Source: Pseudevernia furfuracea (Eukaryota > Ascomycota > Lecanoromycetes > Lecanorales > Parmeliaceae). From it: a stretch of 64,000 nt of DNA. The DNA is taken from assembly GCA_022315425.1 (NCBI GenBank), contig JAIUPT010000017.1:779694-843693 (forward strand), written 5' to 3'. Position 1 is the stretch's first letter. Each line of letters starts with the position of its first letter. A model generated the notes under the pieces. It saw only the letters and a program-made list of their open reading frames with translations. It did no database searches and was not told the DNA's origin. The translations under genes were made by a program, and so were the position numbers. This document shows positions 1-12,197 of the stretch, piece after piece.

Positions 1-2857
1 ATTTTTTATTATAATATTATTGATCTAATTAGATATTTCAAAGTTATTATTAAAGATATAATAGTGTTTAGAAAGTATTAAGAAGACTTATAAGATTAGA
101 GAAATCTATAAAACGAACGCTTAGTCGAATAGTGAATAAAAAAATTCTAAGAGTGAAACGTAGATCTGAGACTGATTTTTTGATAATATTATTAGACGTC
201 GAATCGTCTAACGAAGGGCCTTGAGATATTTCTTATAAAATTCTTCGACGACGTCTTTGACGTTATCGAACTCGCTCTTATTGACGTTATATCATATAAG
301 ATCTTTATCGAATTCTTTTTAATTGACTTAATATTTAAGTCGACTCTAAGACTTCTTAAAAGCGAGAATATCGTCTATGATCTATTCTTTTAAGTCGTTA
401 ATTATTATTAACTCAAATAAAGAATTCTTTTAATTTGATAAAGAATCTATAACAATTAGACTTAGTAATTTGAAACTAAAAACGTTATATATTCATATAG
501 ATTTGAGTAGTTTTAGTCTATACGACGAATTATTAAGATCTTAATCTTAAATGAATTATATTTCTTGTTATCAAGTTTCTTAAAAGATCGAATATTAATA
601 ATATTTTTATTATTAAGAAAGATTAAATCTTCTTTTTTAAATTTGACGTTTAGATTATATTAATTTATCTAAGCAATTATAACTCTCTAAGCTTTATTTA
701 TATTATTTCGTATATATTTTAAGATCTTTTATATATTATTAATAATGTCTTCGATCTTGATAACGTTTAGACGTTTTTAAATAATAGCGTAGATCGTAAA
801 GTTCTTATTAACGCTTATACGTAAATGAAATTCTTTATTAATATAAAATAAAATAACTTCGATAAACGACGAGACTTCGTCGTTGTCTACGAATTTCGTT
901 ATAAATATTCACTTAGCTTAGTCGTTTTATATATAGTTATAATAGATTCATAAATAACGTTTAAGATCTTGATTGTTACGTTTCGTCTAATCGTCTATCT
1001 GAGAGTAAATTGTGATAAATAGTTTAATTATAATATCAAGATATATATAAAAATAATAAATTAAGAGTCTCGATTCGATATTATTAATAACGATAGTTCG
1101 TGAAGGCGAAAGATATTTAATTAACGAGTATTTTCATAGTGTACTCGACTAAGATATCTTCGTTAGTAATAGTGTATAAAATATAGTAACGTTTTTTGAT
1201 TAATCGATTTATTACGAGAAAAATAACGTTATACTCTTTCGATTATAATAGCTCGACGATAAAATTTATAAATATGTTTTATTAACGTTTCTATGAGATT
1301 GAGAGAGATTAAATGAAATCGTATTCGCGATCTTTACACGTCTTGAATCTCTGAAATTTATAATAGTTACAAATATAAGTAATTACGATATTCTTTATAT
1401 CTCGTTAATAGTATTCACGACGAAGTAACTCGTATATTTAATTAATTTTTAAATAATCGTAAGCGAGTTAATTATAAATCTCGATAATGAAATTAGTGTA
1501 TATTTGTTAAGGAATTTATAGTCTATTCTTATGATATAGTATATCGTAGTTTATCGAGTATTTGATTAAGATAATATTATTTAGTTTCTTCTTATCTTCG
1601 ACAATAGCGTTACGAATCTTAAAGCACTTTTTATTATTCTTGTTAACAATAACTACTTTATAATAAATGAGGTTATTAATTATATTAATAGCGTATTTCG
1701 TATCGTCGAGCTTTAAGCGATTCGAGATTAGAATAATTTGATATTATTATCGAATTCTTTCATCGTTAAAATTGCTTAATTTTGATTTAGTTATTTTAAT
1801 AAGAGCCTCTATCTTAACGTTTTGTGAATTAGAACTACAAACGATTTTGATATTATATTCGAAAAGTATATTCAAATAACGAATCTATCGACGGCTAAGA
1901 TCTCTTTTCTCGACGAAGTATATTAGATCTTTATAATTCGTAAAGATCTTAATTGAGACGTCGATACATTTTAATTCTAATCGTTAATGCTCGAGATAAC
2001 GAATAATAATTAATAATTTCTTATTGTAGATTTAATAGTTATATTTTATCGAAATAAGATTTTTGTTATAAAAAGTCATCGATTGTAAGATTCTCTCGTC
2101 GTTATATTAAAAAAGAATATTATTATTGTCATGGATTCAGGTCCGCAGTCCGGTACTGTGGCCTAATATCATTGCCACCAAGATTCAGCCCTATGGCTCA
2201 GCCCTACATTAGCGCGTCAAGTCACGGCCTTCTACTTCTACGAATACATGCATGCACTTGTACATAGAATTTCCATAGTTAGAATTCTATTCAAATCACA
2301 TTTAAATACTATTTCAGTTCTACATGTAGTCTCTGACAATTATTAACGTAATCGAAAGAGTCGATCTCGAATATAATTTCTTTAAATCTATCAAAATAAC
2401 GCAGAACTAAGATCTAAGTAATTATTATTTTTAGTTAATTAAATGCTTATTAATATATAATAGATTACTTAAATATAACGTTTTTACGTGTAAGACGAAT
2501 TAATAATTTAATAATCTTTAAGAAGTCTTTGATAAATCGTTTATAAAAGTTATAAAAGTCGACGAATAACTGAGTTTTCTTAAGATTAATCGATATACGT
2601 TAGTCGATCACTACGTTAATCTTATTTAAGTTTATTCGTAAATCTTCGATAGATATAAAAAGTCTTAAGAATTTGATTTCTTAAACGTGAAATTCGCACT
2701 TGAGAATATTTATTTAAAGATCGATCTCTCGTAGTCTTTAAAGAATAAGTCAAATATGTTTGACGTGTTTCTTCTTTATTTTGCTATAAATAAGAATATC
2801 GTTTAAATATATCTAATAGAAGTTATTGAGATAGTCGAATACGATATTATTTATATA
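1..2857 (-). mobile_element. RIP-degraded Ty3/Gypsy pol fragment
   Basis: The reverse strand still reads as a Gypsy polyprotein through many stops. The reverse-transcriptase core lies about 2810-2400 (motif NDILIYS in place of YxDDILIYS, then KCEFHV, FYNFYKRFIKDF and LTRKNVIF). RNase H lies about 2100-1750 (NKKLLIIIRYLEH, FTNYKDLIYFV). The part down to base 1 should be the integrase side, but I cannot read it clearly. CpA is almost absent and CpG is retained, which is the RIP signature. The reading is interrupted by a solo LTR at 2127-2338, and the RT is cut at 2857 where repeat A begins. The element is dead; its other end lies outside or is destroyed. Confidence 0.8.
2127..2338. mobile_element. 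Solo LTR (212 bp) with 5-bp target duplication ATTAT
   Basis: An island of ordinary base composition inside the AT-rich Gypsy remnant. It begins TGTCA and ends TGACA, a perfect inverted terminus, and is flanked on both sides by ATTAT (2122-2126 and 2339-2343). It splits the Gypsy coding region between RNase H and RT, so it inserted into the older element. It is hardly RIP-mutated. That fits a young insertion, or a sequence too short or too low in copy number for RIP. Confidence 0.88.
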
Positions 2858-3719
2858 CAAGTATAGGCCCACGAATTAAATTCGTGATACGATATTAAAA
2901 TTAATCTAAATTAACTTAAGACTTAAGTCGTAAAAAAAAGAAAAAACTCTTTTAGAAAATATTAAATTTGATTAATATTTTAAATAGCTTTTTTTCTACT
3001 TTTTTTTTAAGATTATTATAATACGATTTACGATTTAATTTAATTAATTTATTTTATTTTTTGTATTTTTTTGACGCAGCTCGAATTCGAATTCTACAAT
3101 TTACAAATTTACAAATTTAATCGTTTTATCATTTTATCACTACATGAAAAAATTTCACTACTAAAATATATATCGAACATCTAGTTCGTCAACGCTAAAA
3201 ACCTTCAACTTATAATCTATTAATAACTATAAGATCGATTTCAAAAATTCTTGATTCTCTGAATAGCGCAAATAAGTCTTCACAATTAAAAAAAAAATCT
3301 CAAAAAAGTAATAGAAAAGTAAAAAGTTATTCAAAATATAAGACTTGTACGCACAAATTTTTTCGAGGCCGCGCATTCGTCAAGAAGTAAGCGATCGGGC
3401 AGCGATATTTGAATTCTACTTTACTTTATCAATAATAGACCAAATTTGATAATTTTTGCAGCGTTGAAATGCGCAAGTTAAATTCTATAATTGATGAAAG
3501 TTTAAAGAAACTATATGCAGAGGGTATAAAATAATTGAAGTTGCGAAAAGGTCTCATCAAATTTTTTGATGAGGGCGCTCGAAAGATCTAGCGAGCTGAC
3601 AAAGCGAGTCTAATCAAAAAGCGTAGATCTGTCGAGGTTTACATTGACTACAGTTCGCTGCACATACAAATATAAGATTTTTTAGCTCAGCCCTGTCTTA
3701 TTCTATTATTTATATATTA
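2858..3719 (+). repeat. Repeat family A, long copy
   Basis: It starts CAAGTATAGGCCCACGAATT directly after a TA dinucleotide and ends near a run reading TTTTTTAGCTCAGCCCTG followed by an AT tail. About 860 bp is shared, in the same orientation, with 10230-11115. Shorter ~410-bp relatives occur at 21849-22260 (+), 24556-24965 (-) and 4991-5400 (-). Just inside the start is a near-palindrome, CACGAATTAAATTCGTG. No coding potential is visible. The class is unknown: it could be a non-autonomous DNA element, or the arms of a TIR element. Confidence 0.7.
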
Positions 3720-4897
3720 TAAATAATTTCGAACTTATTAATTAATTCGAATAATAATATTTGATATTTATTAAAATAGTAAGTATTTTATAATTAATCT
3801 CGTTTTTATTATATTATCTAAAGTTAGAAAAGAATTATTTATTATATTATTAAGAGATTTAAAGTTTATTAAAGATTTATATATAAAGATACGTTTATAA
3901 ATTAAGAATATTAAATTTAAAATACTTTATTATCGTAGTTTAAGAAGTAAATATAACAATAAATAATAATATATATATCGTACTTCTTTCGCTTTATTTA
4001 ATTTAAACGATTTATATACTTTATTTTAATATATTTAATCTTTTATTTATACGCTACGCAATAAAACGAGATAAAGCGAGTTTTTAAATATCGTATCTCG
4101 TCTCGACATTAAGACGATATCTTAATAAACTTTAAATATCTTTAAAGGATTTCTTTGAACTTTTAATTTTACGTATTAAGATTAAAATAAAATAAAGTAT
4201 AAAGTTAATATTTTAATTAAAATTAAAGTATAACGTAACGTTACTTAAAAAGATAATTAAAAAGTTGCGCGAATTAATATTTAAAAAGTCGTTACGAGAA
4301 TAACGATCTCGTGTTAATTTAATTAAGAGACTTAACGAGATAACGAAATCATTTCGAATAAATTAATATTAAGATAAGATAAGATAAGATTTTTAAAAAA
4401 CTCGAAAACTTGTTTCGATATTTTATTTTAAATTCGATTTAATACGAAATCTCGTCGAAACGTCTCGCTTCGTTACGTAACGTATTTATTTATAATTAAT
4501 TTTATATTATAATATATTATAATAATAAATAAGCTCTTTTATTTTATATAATAAAAGAGCGAATATTTATTATAAAGTCTATAATTAACGTCGATTATAA
4601 TCGAATTCTAAGTTAAATATTTTTTATTCTTAAGAGATCTCAAATTAAATCTTTTTAAGAAATACGCGATTTCGAAATCAATTCTCGAAATTCTAATAAT
4701 ACGTTTTAGAAATTTAATTCGTAAGTCTATACTTATTATTTATATTAAAGTAATTAATTTAATTTAAAGATAAATTTAATATTAAAAAGTATTATATTTT
4801 TATTTTAAAAGAGAAACTAATATTTAAGAAAGTTTAATTAATTAAATACTTACGAAAGAAAAAAGACGTTTAAGATAAGAATACGAATAATATTATA
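3720..4897. repeat. AT-rich RIP-mutated DNA, no gene
   Basis: Very AT-rich, with no reading frame worth naming. It contains one MITE B copy (4052-4482). A ~80-bp stretch at 4656-4735 matches the CAAGTATAG terminus of repeat A on the minus strand. The rest resembles decayed transposon sequence that I cannot classify. Confidence 0.6.
4052..4482. mobile_element. MITE B copy 1 (431 bp, TA target site)
   Basis: The ends are inverted repeats beginning CGCTACG and ending CGTAACG, followed inward by AATAAAACGAG-type sequence. A TA dinucleotide flanks each side (4050-4051 and 4483-4484). There is no coding potential. Relatives lie at 12198-13085, 13411-13467 and 23822-24257. TA duplication and terminal inverted repeats fit a non-autonomous Tc1/mariner/pogo-type element. 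Confidence 0.72.
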
Positions 4898-5575
4898 TAT
4901 TAGACTAACTTATATAATATATATATATAAGATAAACTAGAATTATATAGTAATATAAACTTAATAAAGATATATATATTAAATATAATTAATATATATA
5001 AAAGAATAAGATAGAGCTGAGTTAGAAAATCTTATATTTATATATATAACGAATTATAATTAATAATAATCTCGTTAGTTTTACGCTTTTCGATTAGACT
5101 CGCTTTATTAACTCATTAGATCTTTTGAGCGCTCTTATTAAAAAATTTAATAAGATTTTCTTATAACTTTAATTATTTTATATTCTTTATATATAATTTT
5201 CTTTTAAACTCTTAAATTATAGAATTAATTTTACGTATTTTAACGTTATTAAAATTATTAAATTCGATCTATTATTAATAGAATAAAGTAGAACTTCAAT
5301 CTCGTTACTTAACCGCTTAATCTCGAAGCTTTCGAAATCTTAATTAACTTTCGAAATTTAAGAACACGTTTTACGAATTTAATTCGAAAGTCTATACTTA
5401 TATATCTATAATAAGACTAATTCTTAAGAAAGAAAAATAAGAAACTCGAGAATATAATTCTCTTAAGCTTCTCACGTTAAGAATTCGCTTAATATACGTA
5501 TATTAAGCGATTCGATTACGCTCGATAATTTTCGATCTATATATAATAACTATCTTTATAAGTCTATTACTAATA
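4898..5575. mobile_element. RIP-mutated solo LTR (TTATA duplication) split by repeat A
   Basis: This is a degraded relative of the LTR at 57758-58025. It begins TATTAGACTAAC, where the other copy has TGTTAGACTGGC. It ends TACTAATA, where the other has TGCTAACA. TTATA flanks both sides (4893-4897 and 5576-5580). It is 410 bp longer than the intact copy because a repeat A copy (about 4991-5400, minus orientation) sits inside it. Most differences from the other copy are C-to-T or G-to-A changes. Confidence 0.78.
4991..5400 (-). repeat. Repeat family A, short copy (410 bp) inserted in an LTR
   Basis: It ends CGAAAGTCTATACTTA, the reverse complement of the family A start with G-to-A change, followed by TA. 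Its inner end has GAGTTAGAAAATCTTA and TATATATAAAAGAAT, matching the other copies. The uninterrupted LTR copy at 57758-58025 shows that this 410-bp block inserted alone. Family A therefore moves as a unit and not only as paired arms. Confidence 0.68.
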
Positions 5576-5904
5576 TTATATATATACGAGAAATTAATAT
5601 AGAGTTTAAAAGAGTTTTTAAAAGTAAATAAAGTATTAAAAGAATTATAGTATTATTTTAAGACGAATAGTATAAGAGAAGAGAACGACGACTTAAGCGA
5701 GTTTAATTACTAATATAAACTCGCATTTTAAAGATAAATAAGTTTACTTACTACATATAAGAGTATCTCGATAATAGAATAGTTTAACTCGCAAGCATGC
5801 TATCGTAATTACGGCTTTCGAGTCGTTAGTAATTCAAGTCGCAGAATATAGGCCGGTAGCATTAAGGGCGGAACGACCGCAAGCGGGCCTGCCACGATTA
5901 CCAG

Positions 5905-7700
5905 CTATCCACCCTCCGTTACACAACAATATTTTGACAAAATCTGCTTGTTGAACCAAGCTTGATAGTCGTCAATACCCCAATCAGCGCATCGGCATAG
6001 CCTATCTAGAATCTGATAGATGCCCAGAAGGCTTTTCGTTGTACCCATTTCGATTGGGCCAACAAACTTGCACTTGAAACCGCCGTTACCGCCGTCTTCG
6101 GGGGCGTATACCATGTGTAGATTCCAGATGTCGCCCTCGATTTCAATGGCGAATACTGGCATATCCAGACTGTATCCTTCATTCTTGCGCTTCGTGAACT
6201 CGGCTGCGATCCAGGTGCCGAGTTGGATAAGCGGATCCCTGTTGGTGTTTGGCCTCTTGACCTCGACGTTTAGGAACATGGGAATAAAGTTGACAAAGCT
6301 GGCCGTTTGGTTGATGCTTGGTATTCCATCGCTGAAGACCCCTGACTTCAAGGCCTCACGCTTTTTCAACGGTAGATCGAGGCCGATAGCAGCGTCGATA
6401 CGCTTGTCTAGGTCCTTGAACACGGAGTCTGGAGATGTCGGGCAGAGCGTGCTGGGGCTAATCTCGACTGAGGTACTGAAGTTGAAGGTCGTCAGACAGA
6501 GGATAGAGACAGTAAATTCGAGGGAAGGCTTACAGATCAACTACCTCCAGTCTAGCATTCTCTTTTTGATATCTTTGCAATCGGCGTACTAGATTAAGTA
6601 GGGGACTGACGACGACTGAGATCCAATGAGCTTCCGTGCAACCGCTATGACGGTAATTTTTGGCCGAGCTAAGAACATCCGAGATTGCCAACTTCATAAG
6701 AGCATAGTCGTCCACTGCGTACTTGGTCTGAGGGGCGCCAAAGCAAGAATCCGGTATTGACGGCCTTGTCTTATTGGGAGTGTCAACATCCTTTTCAATT
6801 TGCGTCTATCACCAAGCACGGTTAGCAAAGCAAAGGCGCTGGTCCAATAAAAAGATTGCTCGCCTTGAACGTAGACGGGATGATTTTGCGGCCATCACAG
6901 TTGATATGATGCCAAAGCTTCTGAAGCATTCCTTTGAGGTCTCCGTTCTCATTCGTGTCCTCCAAAGTTCGAAAGGTGATACCAGGTACCATGAACTCCA
7001 TCCGCTCCCTCTTGTCCACAGGAATGAGAGCCTTCGACGGCGAGCCCGACTTCCTGCAGCGCGAACTTGATGCCTTGGATGGCGTGGTCCGAGTCGATGA
7101 ATCAGACGGAAATTTGGCGGCACCTTCACCAAGCAACATTCGCTGCGATGATTTTATCCCACTCCCAAAGTGCCCCAGGCTTGGCACCTCTTTTTTCTGC
7201 ACTGTATCTCCGGGAGCGTCGTCAAATCTATCCTCCTCTTTTGTTTTGCTCGTGGCTTTGCGATGCTTCCGAGATACCCCAGTAGCAACACCTTCGTTGT
7301 CTTCCACTCTTGGTCTGTCATCCGCTGGCGTTGACCGTGTCGCTATTTTGATTCGCGCGGATTGTCGGGTATTGGTATCAGAGCTGTCCGGCATCTTGCG
7401 CTTTAGATTGAAACGAGTGGGAGAAAGTTGGTTGCCGTGAGCTGGCTGTAGGGGCAGGATCGTGGATCGAGGGTGTCGAGTAGGGTAGGAGGCAGGAGAG
7501 AGAATAGACGACGTTGGACTTGGGTCAATGGAGCGTTCTGATGGTGGCGGTGCTACTTGATCAAGCCAAATGTGAACGGCGCTGCTGGTCTTTGGCTCTC
7601 CCACTTGCGCTTGTGCTCGTGCTTGTGCTTGCGCTTGCAGTCTTTCAAAGGTGTCGGGCAATTTGAGGTGATTCCTGGTTCGGTATAGACGATTCACCAT
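5905..7700 (-). CDS. PD-(D/E)XK nuclease-like fungal protein (559 aa, 3 exons)
   Basis: The exons are 7700-6864, 6805-6534 and 6475-5905; together they give an open frame of 560 codons. The first in-frame ATG is at 7700. Residues 1-280 are low-complexity (AQAQARAQAQ, RKMPDSSD), including the WLDQV segment near the start. The C-terminal third holds the conserved fungal PD-(D/E)XK-like fold: RIDAAIGL, then NVEVKRP (E441 and K443, the ExK pair), QLGTWIAAE and GIYQILDRL. The role in fungi is unknown; most members are uncharacterised proteins in accessory DNA. Intron 2 (6476-6533) is a normal GTAAGC...CAG with CTGAC. Intron 1 (6806-6863) has branch site TGCTAAC and ends TAG, but the only in-phase donor is GC (AAG|GCGAGC). 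The gene has no stops, unlike the related broken genes downstream. Confidence 0.85.
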
Positions 7701-8399
7701 TTTCAGCTTCTCCAACAGCGCAGTTCAAGATATGAAAATGACAGTGTCAGTGATAGTGATTCCACAATGTGGATGTGATAGTGCGAGTATATTGAACATA
7801 GTGCGTAGCCATAGCAACCGGATAAACCTTACTCTACTTATCAAAATTAGGGTTAGGGTTAGACCGTATCTGCTATTCTGCTTACCGCGCTGCGCGATTC
7901 CCATCTCGCGTCTCTCTTGACCTTTCTTATTGATTGAGTCTATTACGAAGTATCATGCTTACAAGCTACAAGCTTAACAACTGACTATGATAAGCAGTAG
8001 ACTACAAACTGAACAGAACGACGAGACTCATCTCTCTTCTACCTCTCATCACCGCATACCGGTTCAGCTTCCCGATCATCAACAGCATAGACTAGATAAT
8101 GAAGTGAGTAGTACCCTCAGCTACAACTTACCATCAATCCAATCACTCCAGGGTACCCGTAAATCTCTTTATGCTACAGAGCCTAATTTTCATCTCTGTC
8201 TCCAGGCTTCCACAGACTTCACTCCTCCCTTAGAACTTGTTCAAGACCTCTCCAGTCATCAACATCTCAATTTCATCGTGTCTTCGGATTTTCCGAGAAC
8301 GAAAACCCTTATCAGCAACGTGCCTCTCACAAAGCAGGCACAATCTCACAAGTCGATTCGTGGCTGCACGGCCATCAAGGGCCTCGACAAATACCTGTC
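7701..8399. other. Intergenic region with telomere-like repeat
   Basis: Ordinary composition. It should hold the promoter of the minus-strand PD-(D/E)XK gene and the 5' part of the broken plus-strand gene. A plus ORF from 7987 is open, but its composition does not look like the protein family downstream. The true frame of that gene is the one that reads KRSSDDESN further on. Confidence 0.45.
7847..7862 (+). repeat. Short interstitial TTAGGG repeats
   Basis: The run TTAGGGTTAGGGTTAG is 2.7 units of the fungal telomere repeat. It lies about 150 bp upstream of the PD-(D/E)XK-like start codon. It may be a telobox-like promoter element, a healed break, or chance. Confidence 0.6.
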
Positions 8400-9580
8400 T
8401 CCGCTAGTAATTTTTCAAAAGCTCAACCATCACTCAACAGCCGAGCATCAGAAGCAACCCTCGGAAGCCCAGAAAAGGAAAACGGTCTTCCGACGACGAA
8501 AGCAACAAGCTCAGTCTAGAAACACCCTGTCAACCTCTCACACAAGCCAATCTTCGAGTGCTCGCGGGAGACTTACCTCGAAAGCACGACACCATGTCTC
8601 ATAAGAGTACCTCCACGACTGCTACCACTCAAGGGCTCTCGATTGCCATCCTACTCGCCATGAATCAGATACTTATGCAAGATGCGAGTATCCTTTCAAC
8701 AGATGATTATCGTACTATTTCGGCGACTGCAAGAACCCACCTCGCACGTGAGAGACACTCGCCAGAAAAGTATGCCAAAGCAGACGAGTTCAGCGCACTT
8801 GCAGGCAAATACAAAGCGCGGAGTGAGCAGACATTCATTGAGATGTTCTTTCTTCCCCTAACCCGACACGCTCGCAATGTCCGGATTGAAGATGACGATG
8901 ACAATGACGTAGAGCATCCTCTTTGAACGGAGCGCCCTTGGGCTGAGGACGGGTTGGACATTAACGTTTGTCAGCCCTTCCTCCGGGGTTCATTGCCAAA
9001 GGTTGACACCAGAGGCGATAAGAATTGGCAGAAACTTCTGGATACTCACGAGCGAATTAAAAACCCCTGTCCGGACCGGTGTTACGGACTTGCCCAAGAG
9101 GCCTTTACCATGGAAGAATTTCGCATCAATTGCTCGCTCCACAAGTACACTGGCATCTCGAAAGGGATATTTCAAACCGTGTTGCGCTGGAAACCGTGTT
9201 GCGCTGGACCCAAACACGGCTGGCATAGACGACGAATCATCCTCACACAGCCTCGTTTCGATGAGGTGAGTAAAGCTTCCGAGCGATCTCGTTTCTAGCT
9301 ATTGAGCAAACTTCAAACCCCGGAAAGCGACCTGCAAAAGAAGCGACCTGCAAAAGCAGCGCTGACTCTGCAATTTGCTTTAGGTCATCAAATGAGGGCG
9401 CCCAACCAGAGTCGGAAACGTCCTCTGACGAGCCCGCGCTAGATCTCAGGCACAAACCTCCGGCAAAAGCTCCGTCGAACCCTCCACCACCCGCTGCCTC
9501 CCTGGGTCGACAGCCTGACAGAGCTTCTCAAAGCAAAGCAAGTCGTGGCCGGAAGCCTGCGGCCCTAGATATCACCTGAA
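8400..9580 (+). pseudogene. DUF7924-like fungal protein, broken
   Basis: One frame reads as a typical member. There is a basic/acidic lead (KRSSDDESN, PLTQANLRVL), a helical part (RTISATARTHLARER, FSALAGKYKAR), then FLRGSLPK, NWQKLLDTHE, CPDRCYGLAQEAFTMEEF and ISKGIFQ. Damage seen: TGA at 8924 that fits CGA-to-TGA, possible TAG/TAA near the 5' end, and a 17-bp tandem duplication (9174-9190 and 9191-9207) that shifts the frame just where the core domain should follow. The central part of the domain is missing. A Pro/Ser-rich tail (about 9380-9580, ending LDIT) may be the old C-terminus. Family naming is from memory of the motif pattern; function is unknown. The gene at 14226-15494 is a relative that keeps the other half. 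Confidence 0.62.
9174..9207. repeat. 17-bp perfect tandem duplication
   Basis: AAACCGTGTTGCGCTGG occurs twice in direct succession. Since 17 is not a multiple of three, it throws the surrounding reading frame out of phase. Confidence 0.9.
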
Positions 9581-10119
9581 CTGCGATGGAAAATGAGAAA
9601 GAAAGGAGGCGCATATAGCTCCTGGAGACTAGGAGGTGAAGTGGCTCATACGGAATAATGCATTGAGAAGAGCGAATGCGAAATAAAAGAAGCTACCGAG
9701 CATAGTAGCAATGTGCCGAGAACGGAGCTGAATGCACCCTCGTGGCAGGAAAGAGCTTTCAATTGATGCCGTCGCTGCTGTGTATGCGTCGATGAACGCG
9801 ACGTGAACACGCCGATAAGGCAATGATAGAGAGCTTACAGGATGTCATAGTGATAGATAGTAGTGACTCGAAATCAAGATAGCAGCCTTGAAAGAAAAGG
9901 AAAAGCGCCCTCCGATATCTTTCTTGATTGACACATCTTCTTGACTGCTTTCTCTTCTCTCTTTCGAAATGCGCGCTCTCTCTTGATTAATCCTTCCCAT
10001 CTATAAGTATCTGTCTTCTCGCTATTTTCGAGTCTTCTTTTATTCATCACCGCTTTGTTAGCTTCAAAATACACATTTCAGTAGGTTATAGCCCTGTTTG
10101 ACTCAAATACTGATTGATC
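9581..10119. other. Intergenic, nothing identified
   Basis: Ordinary to slightly AT-rich DNA. Short ORFs exist on both strands (for example 10074-9874 minus, Lys/Glu-rich), but none has family resemblance or gene structure. Confidence 0.4.
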
Positions 10120-10229
10120 GTTCTTTTAGAAAGCGGGCCTTGGATAGTAAACGGATTTTTCAATCTCGTTGTGATTAATGAATTTCTATTAATGGATACG
10201 ATCTACTCTATATCCTTTTAAGATAAGAC

Positions 10230-10431
10230 AAGGTTAGGCCCACGAATTAAATTCGTGATACGATATTAAAATTGAATTAAATTAAATTAAGATTTGAGTC
10301 GTAAAAAAAGTAAAAAACTATTTTAGAGAATTTTAAATTTAATTAGTATTTGAGATAGATTTGTTTTGATATTTTTTATTTATATAATTTTTATAATTTT
10401 TATAATTTCTTTTATTACGTTTTTCAATTTA

Positions 10432-10466
<35 letters not shown>

Positions 10467-11115
10467 CGACGTAGCTCGAATTCGAATTCTATATTTTATA
10501 AATTTATAAATTTAATCGTTTTATTATTTTATCGCTACATGAAAGAAAATCACTATTAAAATATATGTTAAATGTCTAATTTCTCAAAGCTCTCAAAGCT
10601 AAAAACCTTCAATCTACAATTTATTAATAACTATAAGATTAATTCTAAAAATTCTCGATTTTCTAAATAGCGCAAATAAGTCTTCACAATTGAAAAAAAA
10701 AATCTCAAAAAAGTAATAGAAAAGTAAAAAGTTATTCAAAATATAAGACTTGTACGCACAAATTTTTCCGAGGCCGCGTATCCCTCATTATCAAGAAGTA
10801 AGCGACCGAGCAACGATATTAAAATCCTACTTTATTTTATTAATAAGAAGTCAAATTTGATAATTCTTATAACGTTAAAATGCGTACGTTGAGCTCTATA
10901 ATCTACGAAAATTTAAAGAAATCATATAGAGAGAGAATAGAGTGATTGAAGTTATAAAAAGAAATCATTAAATTTTTTGATAAGAGTGCTCGAAAGACCT
11001 AACGAACTAACAAAGCGAGTCTAGTTAAAAAGCGTAGAACTAACGATTTGATTATTAACTACATATATAAATTAAGATTTTTTAGCTTAGCTCTATCTTA
11101 TTCTTTTATATATAT
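10230..11115 (+). repeat. Repeat family A, second long copy
   Basis: It starts CAAGGTTAGGCCCACGAATT and follows the copy at 2858-3719 base for base over long runs. The stretch around 10690-10780 is nearly identical to 3283-3371. It includes a poly-T run at 10439-10466. Its end (TTTTTTAGCTTAGCTCTATC) shows more C-to-T change than copy 1. The TA before the start is not preserved. Confidence 0.7.
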
Positions 11116-12197
11116 TAATAGATAGCAAAAAAGTAATAATTTGAATTTAGTTATCTTATCTTAAGAACGAGAGAGATTGAGATTTATTCGTATAATTAAT
11201 AAATTAATAATATATAGAAATTTTTATTATAGTATCTCGATTTCTTGATAGTAAGTCTGCTACGATAACAACAACGAGATTAGATTTAAGAATAATATAC
11301 TAGTAAGCGAACGATCTTTTTATTAAGTATATCGATTATACGAATAATAAGTCTATTAGAATAATATAAATAACATATAATAAGTTTATTATAATAAGAT
11401 AAATAAAATAAATAGATAAGTCTATTATTTAAATATAAGATATTCGAATTTATAAAAAGTATTAATATAGTATAAAAGATTTAAAATAAAGTAATAGTCG
11501 ATCTCTTTAATTAAAATAGACTATTAGCGCGAGAATTAAAGTAATAAATTCTACGACTATATAATAAGTCTATTAATAAACGAAATAATATATTAGATTC
11601 TATATCGAGTTTAATAATAAAGAATTTAAGAAGTATAAGATAAATTTTATAGTCGTAATTCTAGAATAAACTATAAGCGAAAGTTTAAATAATGAATTCT
11701 ACGATTATATATATATAATAAACTTATTCGATTTTATAAAACGTTATAATTATAATTTAAACTTAATCTTATCGATTACGAGATAAGTCTAAGTAGAAAA
11801 CTTTATTAAGTTTAATATTTTTAATATATTATTTAATATAAGATATTTATCTTTACGTATATATTATATTAAGCGATATACGTCTTAAAGTTATTTAAAA
11901 TTAGATAATTCGAAAGTTCGAAGTTATTTTAAAACTAATTTAAAATAAATAAGTAACTTTAATATATAAAACTTTAATATATTATTACTTAATAATTAAA
12001 GTCTTAAATTTTATAAAATTTTATATATTAATTTTTTATATATTATTAAATAATATATAAAAATTAAAAATAACGTAGTTCGAAGATAATTAAGTTATTT
12101 AAGATTTTTAAAATTCTAATTAAAATTAAAATTAAAATTAAAACTTTTTAATAAAGAATATAATTATTATAAGAATTTAATTTTATATAATCTTATA

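Noticed and set aside
7987..8604. 205-residue plus ORF
   Set aside because: From about 8460 the genuine family sequence (KRSSDDESN...) is in another frame, so this ORF is at least partly a shadow.
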